This document shows positions 7,675-15,074 of a stretch of 42,615 nucleotides of DNA, piece after piece. Source of the stretch: DAOMNN01 sp050486545 (GTDB lineage: Bacteria > Pseudomonadota > Gammaproteobacteria > Burkholderiales > Rhodocyclaceae); assembly GCA_050486545.1 (NCBI GenBank), contig JBJHDM010000026.1, positions 1 through 42,615 on the forward strand, read 5' to 3'. The notes beneath the pieces were generated by a model. It did no database searches. It saw only the letters and a program-made list of their open reading frames with translations, and was not told the origin of the DNA. Both the position numbers and the translations under genes were made by a program. Each line of letters opens with the position of its first letter. The stretch's first letter is position 1.

Positions 7675-8444
7675 GATCCGGTCGCCTTGCGGACGAGATG
7701 GAAGTACAGCCTCCGAGGCAAGCACTGCAGGAACTTCAGCGCCCGGGTGAATCGCTTCGGGAAGTGGATCTCGAATTGCCCCCGCCCGAGTCCGGTCACG
7801 ATCTCCCGCGCGGCCTCGTCGGGCTGGATGAGTGCCGGCATGCGGAAATCGTTGCGGGCCGTCAGCGCAGTTGCGACAAACCCGGGGTTGACCAGAAAGA
7901 CCGAAAGACCTTTCGGAGCGAGGTCGAGGTACAGGGATTCGGCCAGATTGATCAACGCCGCCTTCGATGCCCCGTAAGCGAGCGCCTTGGGCAGCCCGCC
8001 GTAGCCGGCCACGCTGCCCACCAGCACGACCGCCCCGGAACGTGCCGCCAGCATCGGCGGGAGAACGGTTGCCAACCCATCCAGCACCCCCAGGAGATTG
8101 GTCTCGATCGTCTCGCGCGCCGCGCCGGGCGTCAGTTCCCATGCACGCAGGGGGCGATAGGTTCCCGCATTGAACACGACGACGTCGAGTCCGCCCCACG
8201 CGGCCAGGATCGCTTCAGCGGCCGGAGCGTGCGCCGACGGATCGGTCACGTCCAGCGGCAACGCGAGCGCGCCGGGGATGCCGGCAGCAAACGCCTCGAG
8301 GCGCCCCGGATCCCGGGCGGACAAGGCCAGCCGCGCCCCCCGCCGGGCCAGCTCCCGCGCCAGCGCCGCCCCGATGCCGGCGGACGCACCGACGACCCAG
8401 ACACGCTTTCCGCGCCAGTCACGAATCGGGACATTGGATGGCAT
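7671..8444 (-). CDS. Short-chain dehydrogenase/reductase (SDR)
   Basis: A 257-residue NAD(P)-dependent oxidoreductase. It has the classical SDR Rossmann motif VVGASAGIGAALAREL (TGxxxGxG type) near residue 15, FNAGT (NNAG variant), a VLVGSVAGYGG serine and the YGASK catalytic Tyr-xxx-Lys. The C-terminal RFTRALKFLQCLPRRLYFHL is basic and amphipathic and could touch the membrane. Starts at ATG 8444, which overlaps the MFS stop by one base (TGATG). Homologous SDRs sit in similar DUF1365/CFA-like/amine-oxidase clusters; acting on a modified acyl chain or aldehyde is an inference. Confidence 0.93.
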   Translation of the reverse strand: MPSNVPIRDWRGKRVWVVGASAGIGAALARELARRGARLALSARDPGRLEAFAAGIPGALALPLDVTDPSAHAPAAEAILAAWGGLDVVVFNAGTYRPLRAWELTPGAARETIETNLLGVLDGLATVLPPMLAARSGAVVLVGSVAGYGGLPKALAYGASKAALINLAESLYLDLAPKGLSVFLVNPGFVATALTARNDFRMPALIQPDEAAREIVTGLGRGQFEIHFPKRFTRALKFLQCLPRRLYFHLVRKATGS

Positions 8445-9811
8445 CAGGACACCCGCTCGTGAATAAACGAACTCTCTTCGAAATCGAGTCGCTCCCGCAG
8501 CCCCCACAGGAGGGCAGCCGCACCCAGTTTGAGCCCCACCGGCACCAGGGCATAGACGGCCGACAACGCCGCCAGCGCATCCGGATCGCGCGCACCCGAG
8601 GCATAGCCGAACACACCGAGCAGCGGCAGGGCCAGGCCGGCGGCGAGCGCGAGGTTGGCCTTGGTGACGAAGTTCCACCAGCCGAACCAGGCCCCCGCTC
8701 GCGCTTCGGACGGATGCGTGTCGCGGGCGAGCAGGTCGCCAAGCATCGCCGGCGGCAGGGCGAGATCCGCTCCGAGCGCCATGCCGGAGAGCACGCAGAT
8801 CGCCGCAAACGCGAGCTGGTCGCCCGAACCCAGCGTCCAGGCCCAAACGAAGGTCACCACCGCCAGCACCATCGATGCAAGCCAGGCGCGGAGCTTGCCG
8901 GTGCGACGCGCGATGCGGACCCACACGGGCAGGCTCACGGCGCCGGCAAGGAAATAGAGCGCGAGGAAGACGCCGGACCAGCGCGCCGCATCGATCACAT
9001 CCGCGACGAAGAACAACACCGTCGAGGCCGGAACCGCCGCAGCGATGCCGTTGACGGCGAATACGGCGAGCAGCAGCGCAAACGGACGGTGAGCCAGTGC
9101 GGCGGCGAGTGCGGGCAGGATGGCGGCACGAAAGACGCGCCGCGGCCTGCCCGGCGGCGCGAAGCGCAAGGTGATGACGGACGCGACGAGTACGACCGGC
9201 ACGAACACGATCGCCAGGGCGGCCAACCCGTCGCGCTCGTCGACGGCAAGCATGCCGGGAAGCACGGCGGCGAGAACGACACCGAACAGGGCGAACCCCT
9301 CGCGCGACGCCACGATACGCGTTCTCTCGTCCGGCGTCGTACCGATCTCCGCGCCCCACGCCCCGTAGTTGATCGTCGCTGCCGAGAATGCCAGGGTGAC
9401 GATGAATACCATCGCAGCCATCCACGTCGCACCGGCTCCGGACGGCGGCGCAAGCAGGCCGTACATGCCCATCACCAGCAGCGGAAGGGAAAGCAGGATC
9501 AGCAGCCGTCGCGACGCAAGCCGGTCGCTCGCCCAGCCGAGCAGCGGATCGCTGAGGGCGTCGAGGATCCTGACCGCCAGCAGCGTGAAGCCCACCGTTG
9601 CGAGCGGCACGCCCAATCCGTCGGAGTACAGGCGCGGCACGTGAACGTAGATCGGAAGGGCGGCAAAGGCGAGCGGCAGTCCGAGCACCCCATAGGCCAG
9701 CAAAGGGCGTATCGACAAGGATGCGGAGGTCGCCAGGGCGGGCACGGGAACCATGCGGCCTGGAAGCTTTGCCCGATCCTCCAGGCTCTGGAGCCTGCCC
9801 GCCTCAGCCAC
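8444..9811 (-). CDS. MFS transporter, GPH (glycoside-pentoside-hexuronide)-like
   Basis: Roughly 455 residues with 12 predicted membrane helices. LLAYGVLGLPLAFAALPIYVHVPRLYSDG and ILDALSDPLLGWASDRL match the MFS_2/GPH subgroup signature between helices 2 and 3. I chose the GTG at 9811 because GGGAGG lies 8 bases upstream and it overlaps the previous stop (GTGGCTGA). An ATG at 9754 (MVPVPALATS) is a shorter alternative with a poor ribosome-binding site and gives a more usual N-terminus. GPH-like carriers occur in related photooxidative-stress clusters; the substrate is unknown and a lipid-related or small-molecule cargo is only a guess. Confidence 0.88.
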   Translation of the reverse strand: MAEAGRLQSLEDRAKLPGRMVPVPALATSASLSIRPLLAYGVLGLPLAFAALPIYVHVPRLYSDGLGVPLATVGFTLLAVRILDALSDPLLGWASDRLASRRLLILLSLPLLVMGMYGLLAPPSGAGATWMAAMVFIVTLAFSAATINYGAWGAEIGTTPDERTRIVASREGFALFGVVLAAVLPGMLAVDERDGLAALAIVFVPVVLVASVITLRFAPPGRPRRVFRAAILPALAAALAHRPFALLLAVFAVNGIAAAVPASTVLFFVADVIDAARWSGVFLALYFLAGAVSLPVWVRIARRTGKLRAWLASMVLAVVTFVWAWTLGSGDQLAFAAICVLSGMALGADLALPPAMLGDLLARDTHPSEARAGAWFGWWNFVTKANLALAAGLALPLLGVFGYASGARDPDALAALSAVYALVPVGLKLGAAALLWGLRERLDFEESSFIHERVS

Positions 9812-10409
9812 CGCCAGAGCCTCCCAGCAGACGCATGCGCAAACCCGGCTCACGGGTACGCTCATCCAGCCAGATCGCGAAGAACGCGCGAGCGAAGCGC
9901 TCGTCGGCGAGCCGGCCGGCCAGTTCGCCGCCGTGGTAGAAGACGGCACCCTCTCCCGGAAGATTCACACCGACGATGACATCACCGCGGTCGACATCCG
10001 GAAAGGCTTGCTCCAGAAAGGTCCGCCAGACCTCCAGGCGTGCGTCATCGACCATGCCTAGCCGGCGCATCTCGTCCACACTCGTCTGGACCAGGCGTGA
10101 CGAAGGAATCGAACGATCGTAGCGAATCGCCAGCGCGAACGGCGCGTCCGGCTGCCAGTTCTCCTGCGGCGCCCAGAGCGAGGCCTCATAGACCCGAAAA
10201 CCCAGCCAGCGCATTTCTCCAGCACCGAGCCGGCGCCACTCCGCCGCGTCGCCCACGAGGTCATCGGGCAGGGGCGACGGGCCGGTGGCGTGCGCCGGGA
10301 GCGGGCTGCACCAGAGAACGAGGGTCAAGATGGCTGACCACGAGCGAACCTTCCGGCGCACGGCGGCCGCTCGGTCATGAACGGTTCGAGCGCAGGACAT
10401 GCAAGCCAT
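9804..10409 (-). CDS. Chalcone-isomerase-like exported protein
   Basis: A 201-residue protein with a long N-terminal signal region (hydrophobic SAILTLVLWCSPLPAHA at about 24-40, then a likely cleavage site) and a chalcone-isomerase-fold domain. Recognisable parts are MRWLGFRVYEASLWAP, IRYDRSIPSSRLVQTSVDEMRRLG and FFAIWLDERTREPGLRMRLLG. In plants and bacteria this fold can bind fatty acids as well as flavonoids. A periplasmic acyl-binding or modifying role fits the operon but is inference. The ATG at 10409 has GGAG 7 bases upstream, 3 bp after the previous stop. Confidence 0.85.
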   Translation of the reverse strand: MACMSCARTVHDRAAAVRRKVRSWSAILTLVLWCSPLPAHATGPSPLPDDLVGDAAEWRRLGAGEMRWLGFRVYEASLWAPQENWQPDAPFALAIRYDRSIPSSRLVQTSVDEMRRLGMVDDARLEVWRTFLEQAFPDVDRGDVIVGVNLPGEGAVFYHGGELAGRLADERFARAFFAIWLDERTREPGLRMRLLGGSGGG

Positions 10410-10412
10410 GGC

Positions 10413-11642
10413 TCAACTCCGGTGTTCGAGTTCATAGTGATGGACATCGATGTCGCCCGCGGCGAACCCGGCTTCGCAGTACGCCAGGTAGAACCGCCAC
10501 ATGCGCACGAACCGCTCCGGGAACCCCTGCGCACGCACGGCGGGCACGGCCACATCGAATCGCTCGTGCCATTGCCGGAGCGTCTGCGCATAGGCCTGCC
10601 CGAAGGCGAAATCCCCCGTGACCGCCAAGCCCGCACGCGCAGCCTCACGGTGCACGATCTCCGGCGACGGCAACATGCCCCCTGGAAAGACATGCCGCTG
10701 GATGAAATCGGTGCCGCGCCGGTAGCGCCCGAACAGCGTATCGGCGATCGTGATCGCCTGGATCACGCAGCGTCCACCGGGTCGAAGCGATCGAGCGACA
10801 CGGTCGAAGTACGCCGGCCAGTAGCGTTCACCGACCGCCTCGATCATCTCGATCGAGACGACGTGGTCGTACTGCCCACGCTCGTCGCGATAGTCGCGCA
10901 GTTCGAACGCGACCCGATCGGCGTAGCCGCCACGCTCGGCCCGCTCGCGTGCATAGGCAAGTTGCGATGGCGACAGGGTCAGCCCGGTCACCGTGCAGCC
11001 GTACTCGGTCGCGGCGACTTCGGCAAACCCGCCCCAGCCGCAGCCGATCTCGAGAATGGACTGGCCGGTGCGCGCGCCCAGCCGATCGAGGATGCGGAGG
11101 TACTTGCGTCGCTGCGCCATCGCGAGCGGCTCGTCGGAGGACTCGAAAACCGCCGCCGAGTACGTCATCGTCTCGTCGAGCCACAGGCGATAGAAGTCGT
11201 TGCCCAGATCGTAGTGCGCTTCGATGTTGCGCCGCGCCCCGGCGCGGGTATTCGCGCGCAACCAGTGCCGCACGCGGTATGCAGCGACGCCGAGGAAACG
11301 ACCATACACCGCGCGTCCGAGTTGCTCGCGATTGGTCGCGAGCAGTTGCAGCAGCGCCGTCGGATCCTGGCCGTCACAATCCCACAGGCCATCCATCCAG
11401 GCTTCGGCCAACCCGATGTCGCCGCGCGCAAGCGCCAGGTCGAAAGTCTGTTCGTCGCGCACGCGCCAGTGCGCCACGAGCGGACCGTGCCCAACCCGTG
11501 TCTGCAGGCCGTCCGGCAATTCCACCAGCAACGCCCCGCCCTTCAGCCCGTCGAGCAGGTCGAGCACGAGGCGGGCGGCGCCCGAAACGCGTGTCGGAAG
11601 GTGCGTGCAGGTCGTATCCAGGGTTCTTTCCATCGGATTCAT
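10413..11642 (-). CDS. Cyclopropane-fatty-acyl-phospholipid synthase-like methyltransferase
   Basis: A 409-residue SAM-dependent enzyme acting on unsaturated acyl chains of membrane phospholipids. It has an N-terminal lipid-binding-type domain, then the SAM site ILEIGCGWGGF (about 196-206), SIEMIEAVGERYW with the conserved glutamate E268, FPGGMLPSPEIV, and AYAQTLRQW. Where E. coli Cfa has the bicarbonate-pocket histidine (LLHTIG), this protein reads VIQAITI with Gln295. That variant may mark a different product, such as the UfaM-type methyltransferase of furan fatty acids. The ATG at 11642 follows GGAGG by about 10 bases and overlaps the DUF1365 stop as ATGA. Confidence 0.92.
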   Translation of the reverse strand: MNPMERTLDTTCTHLPTRVSGAARLVLDLLDGLKGGALLVELPDGLQTRVGHGPLVAHWRVRDEQTFDLALARGDIGLAEAWMDGLWDCDGQDPTALLQLLATNREQLGRAVYGRFLGVAAYRVRHWLRANTRAGARRNIEAHYDLGNDFYRLWLDETMTYSAAVFESSDEPLAMAQRRKYLRILDRLGARTGQSILEIGCGWGGFAEVAATEYGCTVTGLTLSPSQLAYARERAERGGYADRVAFELRDYRDERGQYDHVVSIEMIEAVGERYWPAYFDRVARSLRPGGRCVIQAITIADTLFGRYRRGTDFIQRHVFPGGMLPSPEIVHREAARAGLAVTGDFAFGQAYAQTLRQWHERFDVAVPAVRAQGFPERFVRMWRFYLAYCEAGFAAGDIDVHHYELEHRS

Positions 11643-12412
11643 CTCGTCGTTTCCTCCTGCGGCGGCGCGGGCTTGCGGTAGAAGCGGACGCTCTTCGCCC
11701 ACAGGCGCAGCGCCTGCCAGTGAATACGGGCGATCACGCCCAAGGTCATGAACGGAAAGCGCAGCAACCAGCGCAGCATCGCGCGACCACCCAGCGGCTC
11801 GGCACGGCCACCGATCCGGGTCGCGAGCTGAAGCACACCGGCCTCGAAGTAGTCGATCGACACCGCATGGAGGGCACCGCGACGCTCGAAACGGAAGCGG
11901 TACTCGCCCCGCACCGGAAAGAAGGGCGATACGTGAAAGACCTTGTTCGCACGCAGCTCATCGCCGGATTCGACAGGGCGGCCATCCGGGTGATGGACGA
12001 GGTAGTTGTGGCGCTCGCCGAAGGTATTGCTGACCTCGGCCAGGACCGCGCGCAGCCGGCCTTCACTGTCGTGGCAGAACCAGAAACTGACCGGGTTGAA
12101 TACGTATCCGAGGATGCGTGGCATGGTCTGGAGCACGACCTCGCCCGATGCGACCGCGCCCAGGCCGTGGCAACGCAGAATCCCGCGGATCCACGGCATC
12201 AGAGGGGTCCCGTCGCGCGCCCCGTGGTCGGCGCTGCGGAAGCTGAACACGCCGGGACGCTCGATCCCCAGCAGCGGAACCGACACCGCATCGAGGCGCG
12301 ACAACGGCAGGCGCAGAAATGCCAGTGGATAGACGAAACGGTTGTACGCAACAGCCTTGCGTTCGTGCAGGACGGCACCGAAGCAGACTTCAGGATCGAA
12401 GGCCACGCTCAC
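11639..12412 (-). CDS. DUF1365 domain protein
   Basis: A 257-residue protein of the DUF1365 family, recognised by VCFGAVLHERKAVAYNRFVYPLAFLRLPL, the MPRILGYVFNPVSFWFCHD stretch and NKVFHVSPFFPVRGEYRF. The biochemical activity is not known. The family is almost always beside an FAD amine oxidase and a CFA-like methyltransferase, so it very likely acts on the same acyl substrate. It starts with GTG at 12412 in a GTGA overlap with the amine oxidase stop; GGAG lies 8 bases upstream. Confidence 0.93.
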   Translation of the reverse strand: MSVAFDPEVCFGAVLHERKAVAYNRFVYPLAFLRLPLSRLDAVSVPLLGIERPGVFSFRSADHGARDGTPLMPWIRGILRCHGLGAVASGEVVLQTMPRILGYVFNPVSFWFCHDSEGRLRAVLAEVSNTFGERHNYLVHHPDGRPVESGDELRANKVFHVSPFFPVRGEYRFRFERRGALHAVSIDYFEAGVLQLATRIGGRAEPLGGRAMLRWLLRFPFMTLGVIARIHWQALRLWAKSVRFYRKPAPPQEETTR

Positions 12413-13758
12413 GCAGCAATCTCCACCGGAGCGGACGACTGCGGGCCGCGCCAGGGTACGCTGCCACCCAGCGCCTCGACCACTGCCAGGGCTGACTTCA
12501 GTCCGTCCTCATGGAAGCCATAGCCCGTCCAGGCGCCGGCGAACCAGGTGTTGCGCCGACCCTGGATCGCATGAAGACGCTGCTGCGCACGGATCGCTGC
12601 GGAGTCGAACACCGGGTGGGCGTAGTCGAACTCGCGGATGACGGATCCGGGCGCCGGCTCGCGAAACGGATTCAGCGACACGATCACGGGTTGCCCGAAT
12701 GGCAAGGGCTGCAGGCGATTGATCAGGTAGCTCACCGACACGGGACGACCATCGGGTCCGTCCTCGCCCGCAAGGTAGTTCCATGCCGACCAGACGGACC
12801 GGCGGCGCGGCAGCAGACCCGCGTCCGTGTGCAGGACCGCTCGGTTGGGCTGATAGCGCACCGCAGCGAGGACTTGCCGTTCCTCGGGCGTGGCGTCGCC
12901 CCCGAGCATCGCAAGCGTCTGGTCGCTGTGCGTAGCGAACACGACCTCGTCGAACGGCTCGACGCCCTGCCCCGTCACGACCTGCACGCCGGCAAGCGTG
13001 CGCTCGACGCGGGTGACCGGCGTATTCAGGCGCACATCGTCGAGCATCGACAGGATGCGTCGCACGTACTCGCGCCCGCCGCCGCGCACGGTGGCCCATC
13101 GCGGCCGGTCGAGAATCTGCAGCAATCCGTGGTTGTGACAGAAGCGCACGAAGGTTTCGAGCGGGTAATCGAGCATCGCACGCGTCGGGCACGACCAGAT
13201 CGCTGCCGCCATCGGAAGCAGGTACCAGTCGCGAAAGGCCGCACCGTAGCGGCCGTTCTCCAGATAGGCCCCGAGCGAAACGGCTGGCGTGCAGGCGCTC
13301 GCGGCCAACCGGGTGGTCTCGCGATTGAAGCGCAGGATGTCCGCCAGCATGCGCCACATGGCCGGGCGCAACAGGTTGCCGCGCTGGGCGAACACCGTGT
13401 TGAGATCGGACCCCGCCCACTCGAGGTGCGGGGAAGCGATGCTGACCCCGAAGGACATCTCGGTCTCGATGGACCGGACCCCGAGCAGGGCGAACATCGC
13501 ACACAGGTTGGGGTAGGTGCGGGCATTGAACACCAGAAAGCCCGTGTCCACCGGATGGCTCACGCCCTCCAGCATCACATCGACGGTGTTGGTGTGGCCG
13601 CCCGCCACGGCGCCGGCTTCGAACAGCGCCACTTGCGCATGCCGCGAGAGCAGCCATGCTGCGGCGAGGCCCGAGATTCCGGCTCCGACGACGGCAATCC
13701 TCCGGCCGCCGGCGGGCACGTCCGGCCGTTCAAACCGTTCCAGTTCCCCCATCTTCAT
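12409..13758 (-). CDS. FAD-dependent amine-oxidase-like oxidoreductase
   Basis: A 449-residue flavoprotein. The N-terminus has the FAD-binding GxGxxG motif in IAVVGAGISGLAAAWLLSRH (about residues 22-41), and the C-terminus has NTWFAGAWTGYGFHEDGLKSAL, the second FAD contact with GYGFHEDG. The family is annotated as amine oxidase or desaturase/cyclopropane-related. From memory, homologues in Rhodobacter are needed for furan fatty acid formation (UfaO). Two starts are possible, ATG 13758 (overlapping the upstream small gene's stop as ATGA, GGAG 9 bases upstream) and ATG 13752. Confidence 0.93.
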   Translation of the reverse strand: MKMGELERFERPDVPAGGRRIAVVGAGISGLAAAWLLSRHAQVALFEAGAVAGGHTNTVDVMLEGVSHPVDTGFLVFNARTYPNLCAMFALLGVRSIETEMSFGVSIASPHLEWAGSDLNTVFAQRGNLLRPAMWRMLADILRFNRETTRLAASACTPAVSLGAYLENGRYGAAFRDWYLLPMAAAIWSCPTRAMLDYPLETFVRFCHNHGLLQILDRPRWATVRGGGREYVRRILSMLDDVRLNTPVTRVERTLAGVQVVTGQGVEPFDEVVFATHSDQTLAMLGGDATPEERQVLAAVRYQPNRAVLHTDAGLLPRRRSVWSAWNYLAGEDGPDGRPVSVSYLINRLQPLPFGQPVIVSLNPFREPAPGSVIREFDYAHPVFDSAAIRAQQRLHAIQGRRNTWFAGAWTGYGFHEDGLKSALAVVEALGGSVPWRGPQSSAPVEIAA

Positions 13759-14033
13759 CCCGGCACGCTCCCGTTGGTCCGAAACCCGACCGATGCACCA
13801 CCCACCGGAATCTCCCCGCGAACGCCCTGGTCCGGACGGTGAATCCGGAGCAGGGTTTCAAGCGGGATCCTTTCATTTTTGTCCTGGACATCGGAAGACG
13901 TGATCGTCGGCGCGGGCTGAGACCCTGCCGGCTCTGCCGCTACGGTATGCACACCCCACAGGGAAGAGGCGACAAGGATCACGCCCGCCCCGGCGAACAC
14001 TCGCGAGAGGGAAGACCGCAGCATATTGCTCAT
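13755..14033 (-). CDS. Small exported protein of unknown function, first gene of the operon
   Basis: A 92-residue open frame beginning MSNMLRSSLS. Residues 1-35 look like a cleavable signal peptide (basic start, hydrophobic VFAGAGVILVASSLWGV, then TVAAEPAG). The rest is polar with no recognised domain. Support for a real gene: it follows the best promoter in the region, an AGGA sits 8 bases before its ATG, and its stop overlaps the amine oxidase start as ATGA, like every other junction in this operon. Against: the C-terminal half has unremarkable composition and contains a copy of the operator palindrome. It could instead be a leader. Confidence 0.5.
   Translation of the reverse strand: MSNMLRSSLSRVFAGAGVILVASSLWGVHTVAAEPAGSQPAPTITSSDVQDKNERIPLETLLRIHRPDQGVRGEIPVGGASVGFRTNGSVPG
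13879..13891. promoter_or_regulatory. Third copy of the TTGTCCWGGACAA operator-like palindrome
   Basis: TTGTCCTGGACAT differs at one end base from the two perfect copies in the divergent promoter region. It lies inside the small exported gene, 160 bp centre to centre from the nearest copy. On the minus strand it is followed by AAAATGAAA, almost the same context as the litR start. It could be an auxiliary site for looping or repression, or a leftover of a duplicated promoter. Confidence 0.5.
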
Positions 14034-14038
14034 GATAT

Positions 14039-14051
14039 TTGTCCTGGACAA
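14039..14051. promoter_or_regulatory. Operator-like palindrome O1 (TTGTCC-T-GGACAA)
   Basis: A perfect 13-bp palindrome with a central T. It covers the -35 of the plus-strand promoter for the photoreceptor-like regulator and lies in the leader of the minus-strand operon, supplying the AGGA before the small exported gene. Best candidate binding site for the adjacent MerR-type regulator. Its centre is exactly 63 bp (six helical turns) from that of the next copy. Confidence 0.65.
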
Positions 14052-14073
14052 TTAGACTTGTTGTTCCTAAGAT
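14045..14073 (+). promoter_or_regulatory. Predicted promoter of the MerR/B12 regulator gene
   Basis: A -35 TGGACA (14045-14050), 17-bp spacer and -10 TAAGAT (14068-14073), giving a start near 14080 and a leader of about 36 nt. The -35 is part of palindrome O1 and the leader contains O2, as expected of autorepression. The -10 overlaps the -10 of the opposing promoter. Confidence 0.5.
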
Positions 14074-14097
14074 AGACCTAGTCCGAAATACTGTCAA
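14069..14097 (-). promoter_or_regulatory. Predicted promoter of the lipid-modification operon
   Basis: On the minus strand: a consensus -35 TTGACA (14097-14092), exactly 17 bp spacer, and -10 TATCTT (14074-14069), with transcription expected from about 14062. Palindrome O2 lies 4 bp upstream of the -35 and O1 lies in the early transcribed region, so a repressor on both would trap polymerase. This sigma70-like layout differs from the ECF sigma control of the related Rhodobacter genes. Confidence 0.6.
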
Positions 14098-14101
14098 CGA
14101 T

Positions 14102-14114
14102 TTGTCCAGGACAA
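14102..14114. promoter_or_regulatory. Operator-like palindrome O2 (TTGTCC-A-GGACAA)
   Basis: A perfect 13-bp palindrome with a central A. It lies directly upstream of the minus-strand -35 and covers the ribosome-binding site of the regulator gene, whose GTG starts 3 bases after it. Together with O1 it brackets both divergent promoters. Confidence 0.65.
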
Positions 14115-14116
14115 AA

Positions 14117-15034
14117 GTGAAACCCGACCAGAAACTTGAAATCCCCTTAAACATTGCCGCGGTCGAGCGCGACACCGGCCTGTCCAAGGACACGCTAAGG
14201 GTGTGGGAGCGTCGCTACGGCTTTCCGTCACCGTTGAGGGATGAGCACGGCGACCGTCTCTACCCCCCCGATCAGGTCGAGAAGCTGCGCCTGATGCGCC
14301 GGCTGATCGACCAGGGCAGGCGCCCCTCCCGGATCGTTCAGGCAAGCATCGAGGCCCTGCGACAGGATCTCGAGGCCCTACCCGAAAAAACGGTCGTCGC
14401 GACCGTGATCGAGGAGGAAGCGTTTCTCGAGATGGTTCGGCTTCATCGAAGCGCGGAATTGCGTGCGAACCTGCAGCAGATGCTGCAACGGCAGGGGCTG
14501 CAGCGCTTCGCAGCCGACACCGTAGCGACCCTGAACATCACGATCGGGCAAGCATGGCTGCGGGGTGAGCTGGATGTGACCGAGGAACACCTGTACTCGG
14601 AGCAGGTGCAGAACGTGTTGCGCAATGCGCTGGGCGCACACCCGGCCTATGGGGGCAAGCCACGCGTGTTGCTGACCACCTTCCCCGATGAGTTGCATGG
14701 CCTGGGGCTGCTGATGGTCGAGGCCATGCTGGTTCCCGAAGGCGCCCAGTGCGTCTCGCTCGGCACGCAGACGCCGTTGCCGGACCTCCACAACGCCGCC
14801 ACGGCCGGTCGTTTCGACATTGTCGCCTTATCGTTCAGCAGCGCCTATCCATTGCGCCGGGCGACGGAGGGGCTGAAACGTCTGCGCGAAATGCTGCCCT
14901 CCGAGATCGCGCTGTGGGCAGGAGGCGCAGCGTTGCAGGGTCGGCCCGTGCGTTTGCCGGGCATACGGATCGTCTCGACGCTCGACGATGCGGTCGCAGC
15001 GCTGGGCGAATGGCGCGCCACCCATCCTGCTTGA
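14117..15034 (+). CDS. litR: MerR-family regulator with cobalamin-binding domain (LitR/CarH-type photoreceptor)
   Basis: A 305-residue predicted light-responsive repressor. Residues 10-75 form a MerR winged helix (LNIAAVERDTGLSKDTLRVWERRYGFP). The middle helical bundle carries W147-x9-E157-H158, and the Rossmann-like B12 domain carries E192-L-H194-GLG197: the W-x9-EH and E/DxHxxG motifs of adenosylcobalamin photoreceptors, where these histidines bind cobalt. In CarH, dark AdoCbl tetramers repress and light breaks them up. I chose GTG 14117 with AGGA five bases upstream; the open frame extends upstream only with a TTG start that would lie inside O1. Divergent from the lipid operon, its likely target. 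The symbol is by family resemblance. Confidence 0.9.
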   Translation: MKPDQKLEIPLNIAAVERDTGLSKDTLRVWERRYGFPSPLRDEHGDRLYPPDQVEKLRLMRRLIDQGRRPSRIVQASIEALRQDLEALPEKTVVATVIEEEAFLEMVRLHRSAELRANLQQMLQRQGLQRFAADTVATLNITIGQAWLRGELDVTEEHLYSEQVQNVLRNALGAHPAYGGKPRVLLTTFPDELHGLGLLMVEAMLVPEGAQCVSLGTQTPLPDLHNAATAGRFDIVALSFSSAYPLRRATEGLKRLREMLPSEIALWAGGAALQGRPVRLPGIRIVSTLDDAVAALGEWRATHPA

Positions 15035-15074
15035 TGGGCCGACGGATCCCCCTCGATCACGGTAGACTGCGCGC

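Noticed and set aside
10949..12523. 524-codon plus-strand frame over the DUF1365/CFA-like genes
   Set aside because: Arg/Ser/Pro-rich shadow of well-supported minus-strand genes.
13829..13876. Short ORF starting at the ATG next to the third operator copy
   Set aside because: The translation (MKGSRLKPCSG...) runs into the amine oxidase gene and has no protein-like features; only the DNA similarity is of interest.
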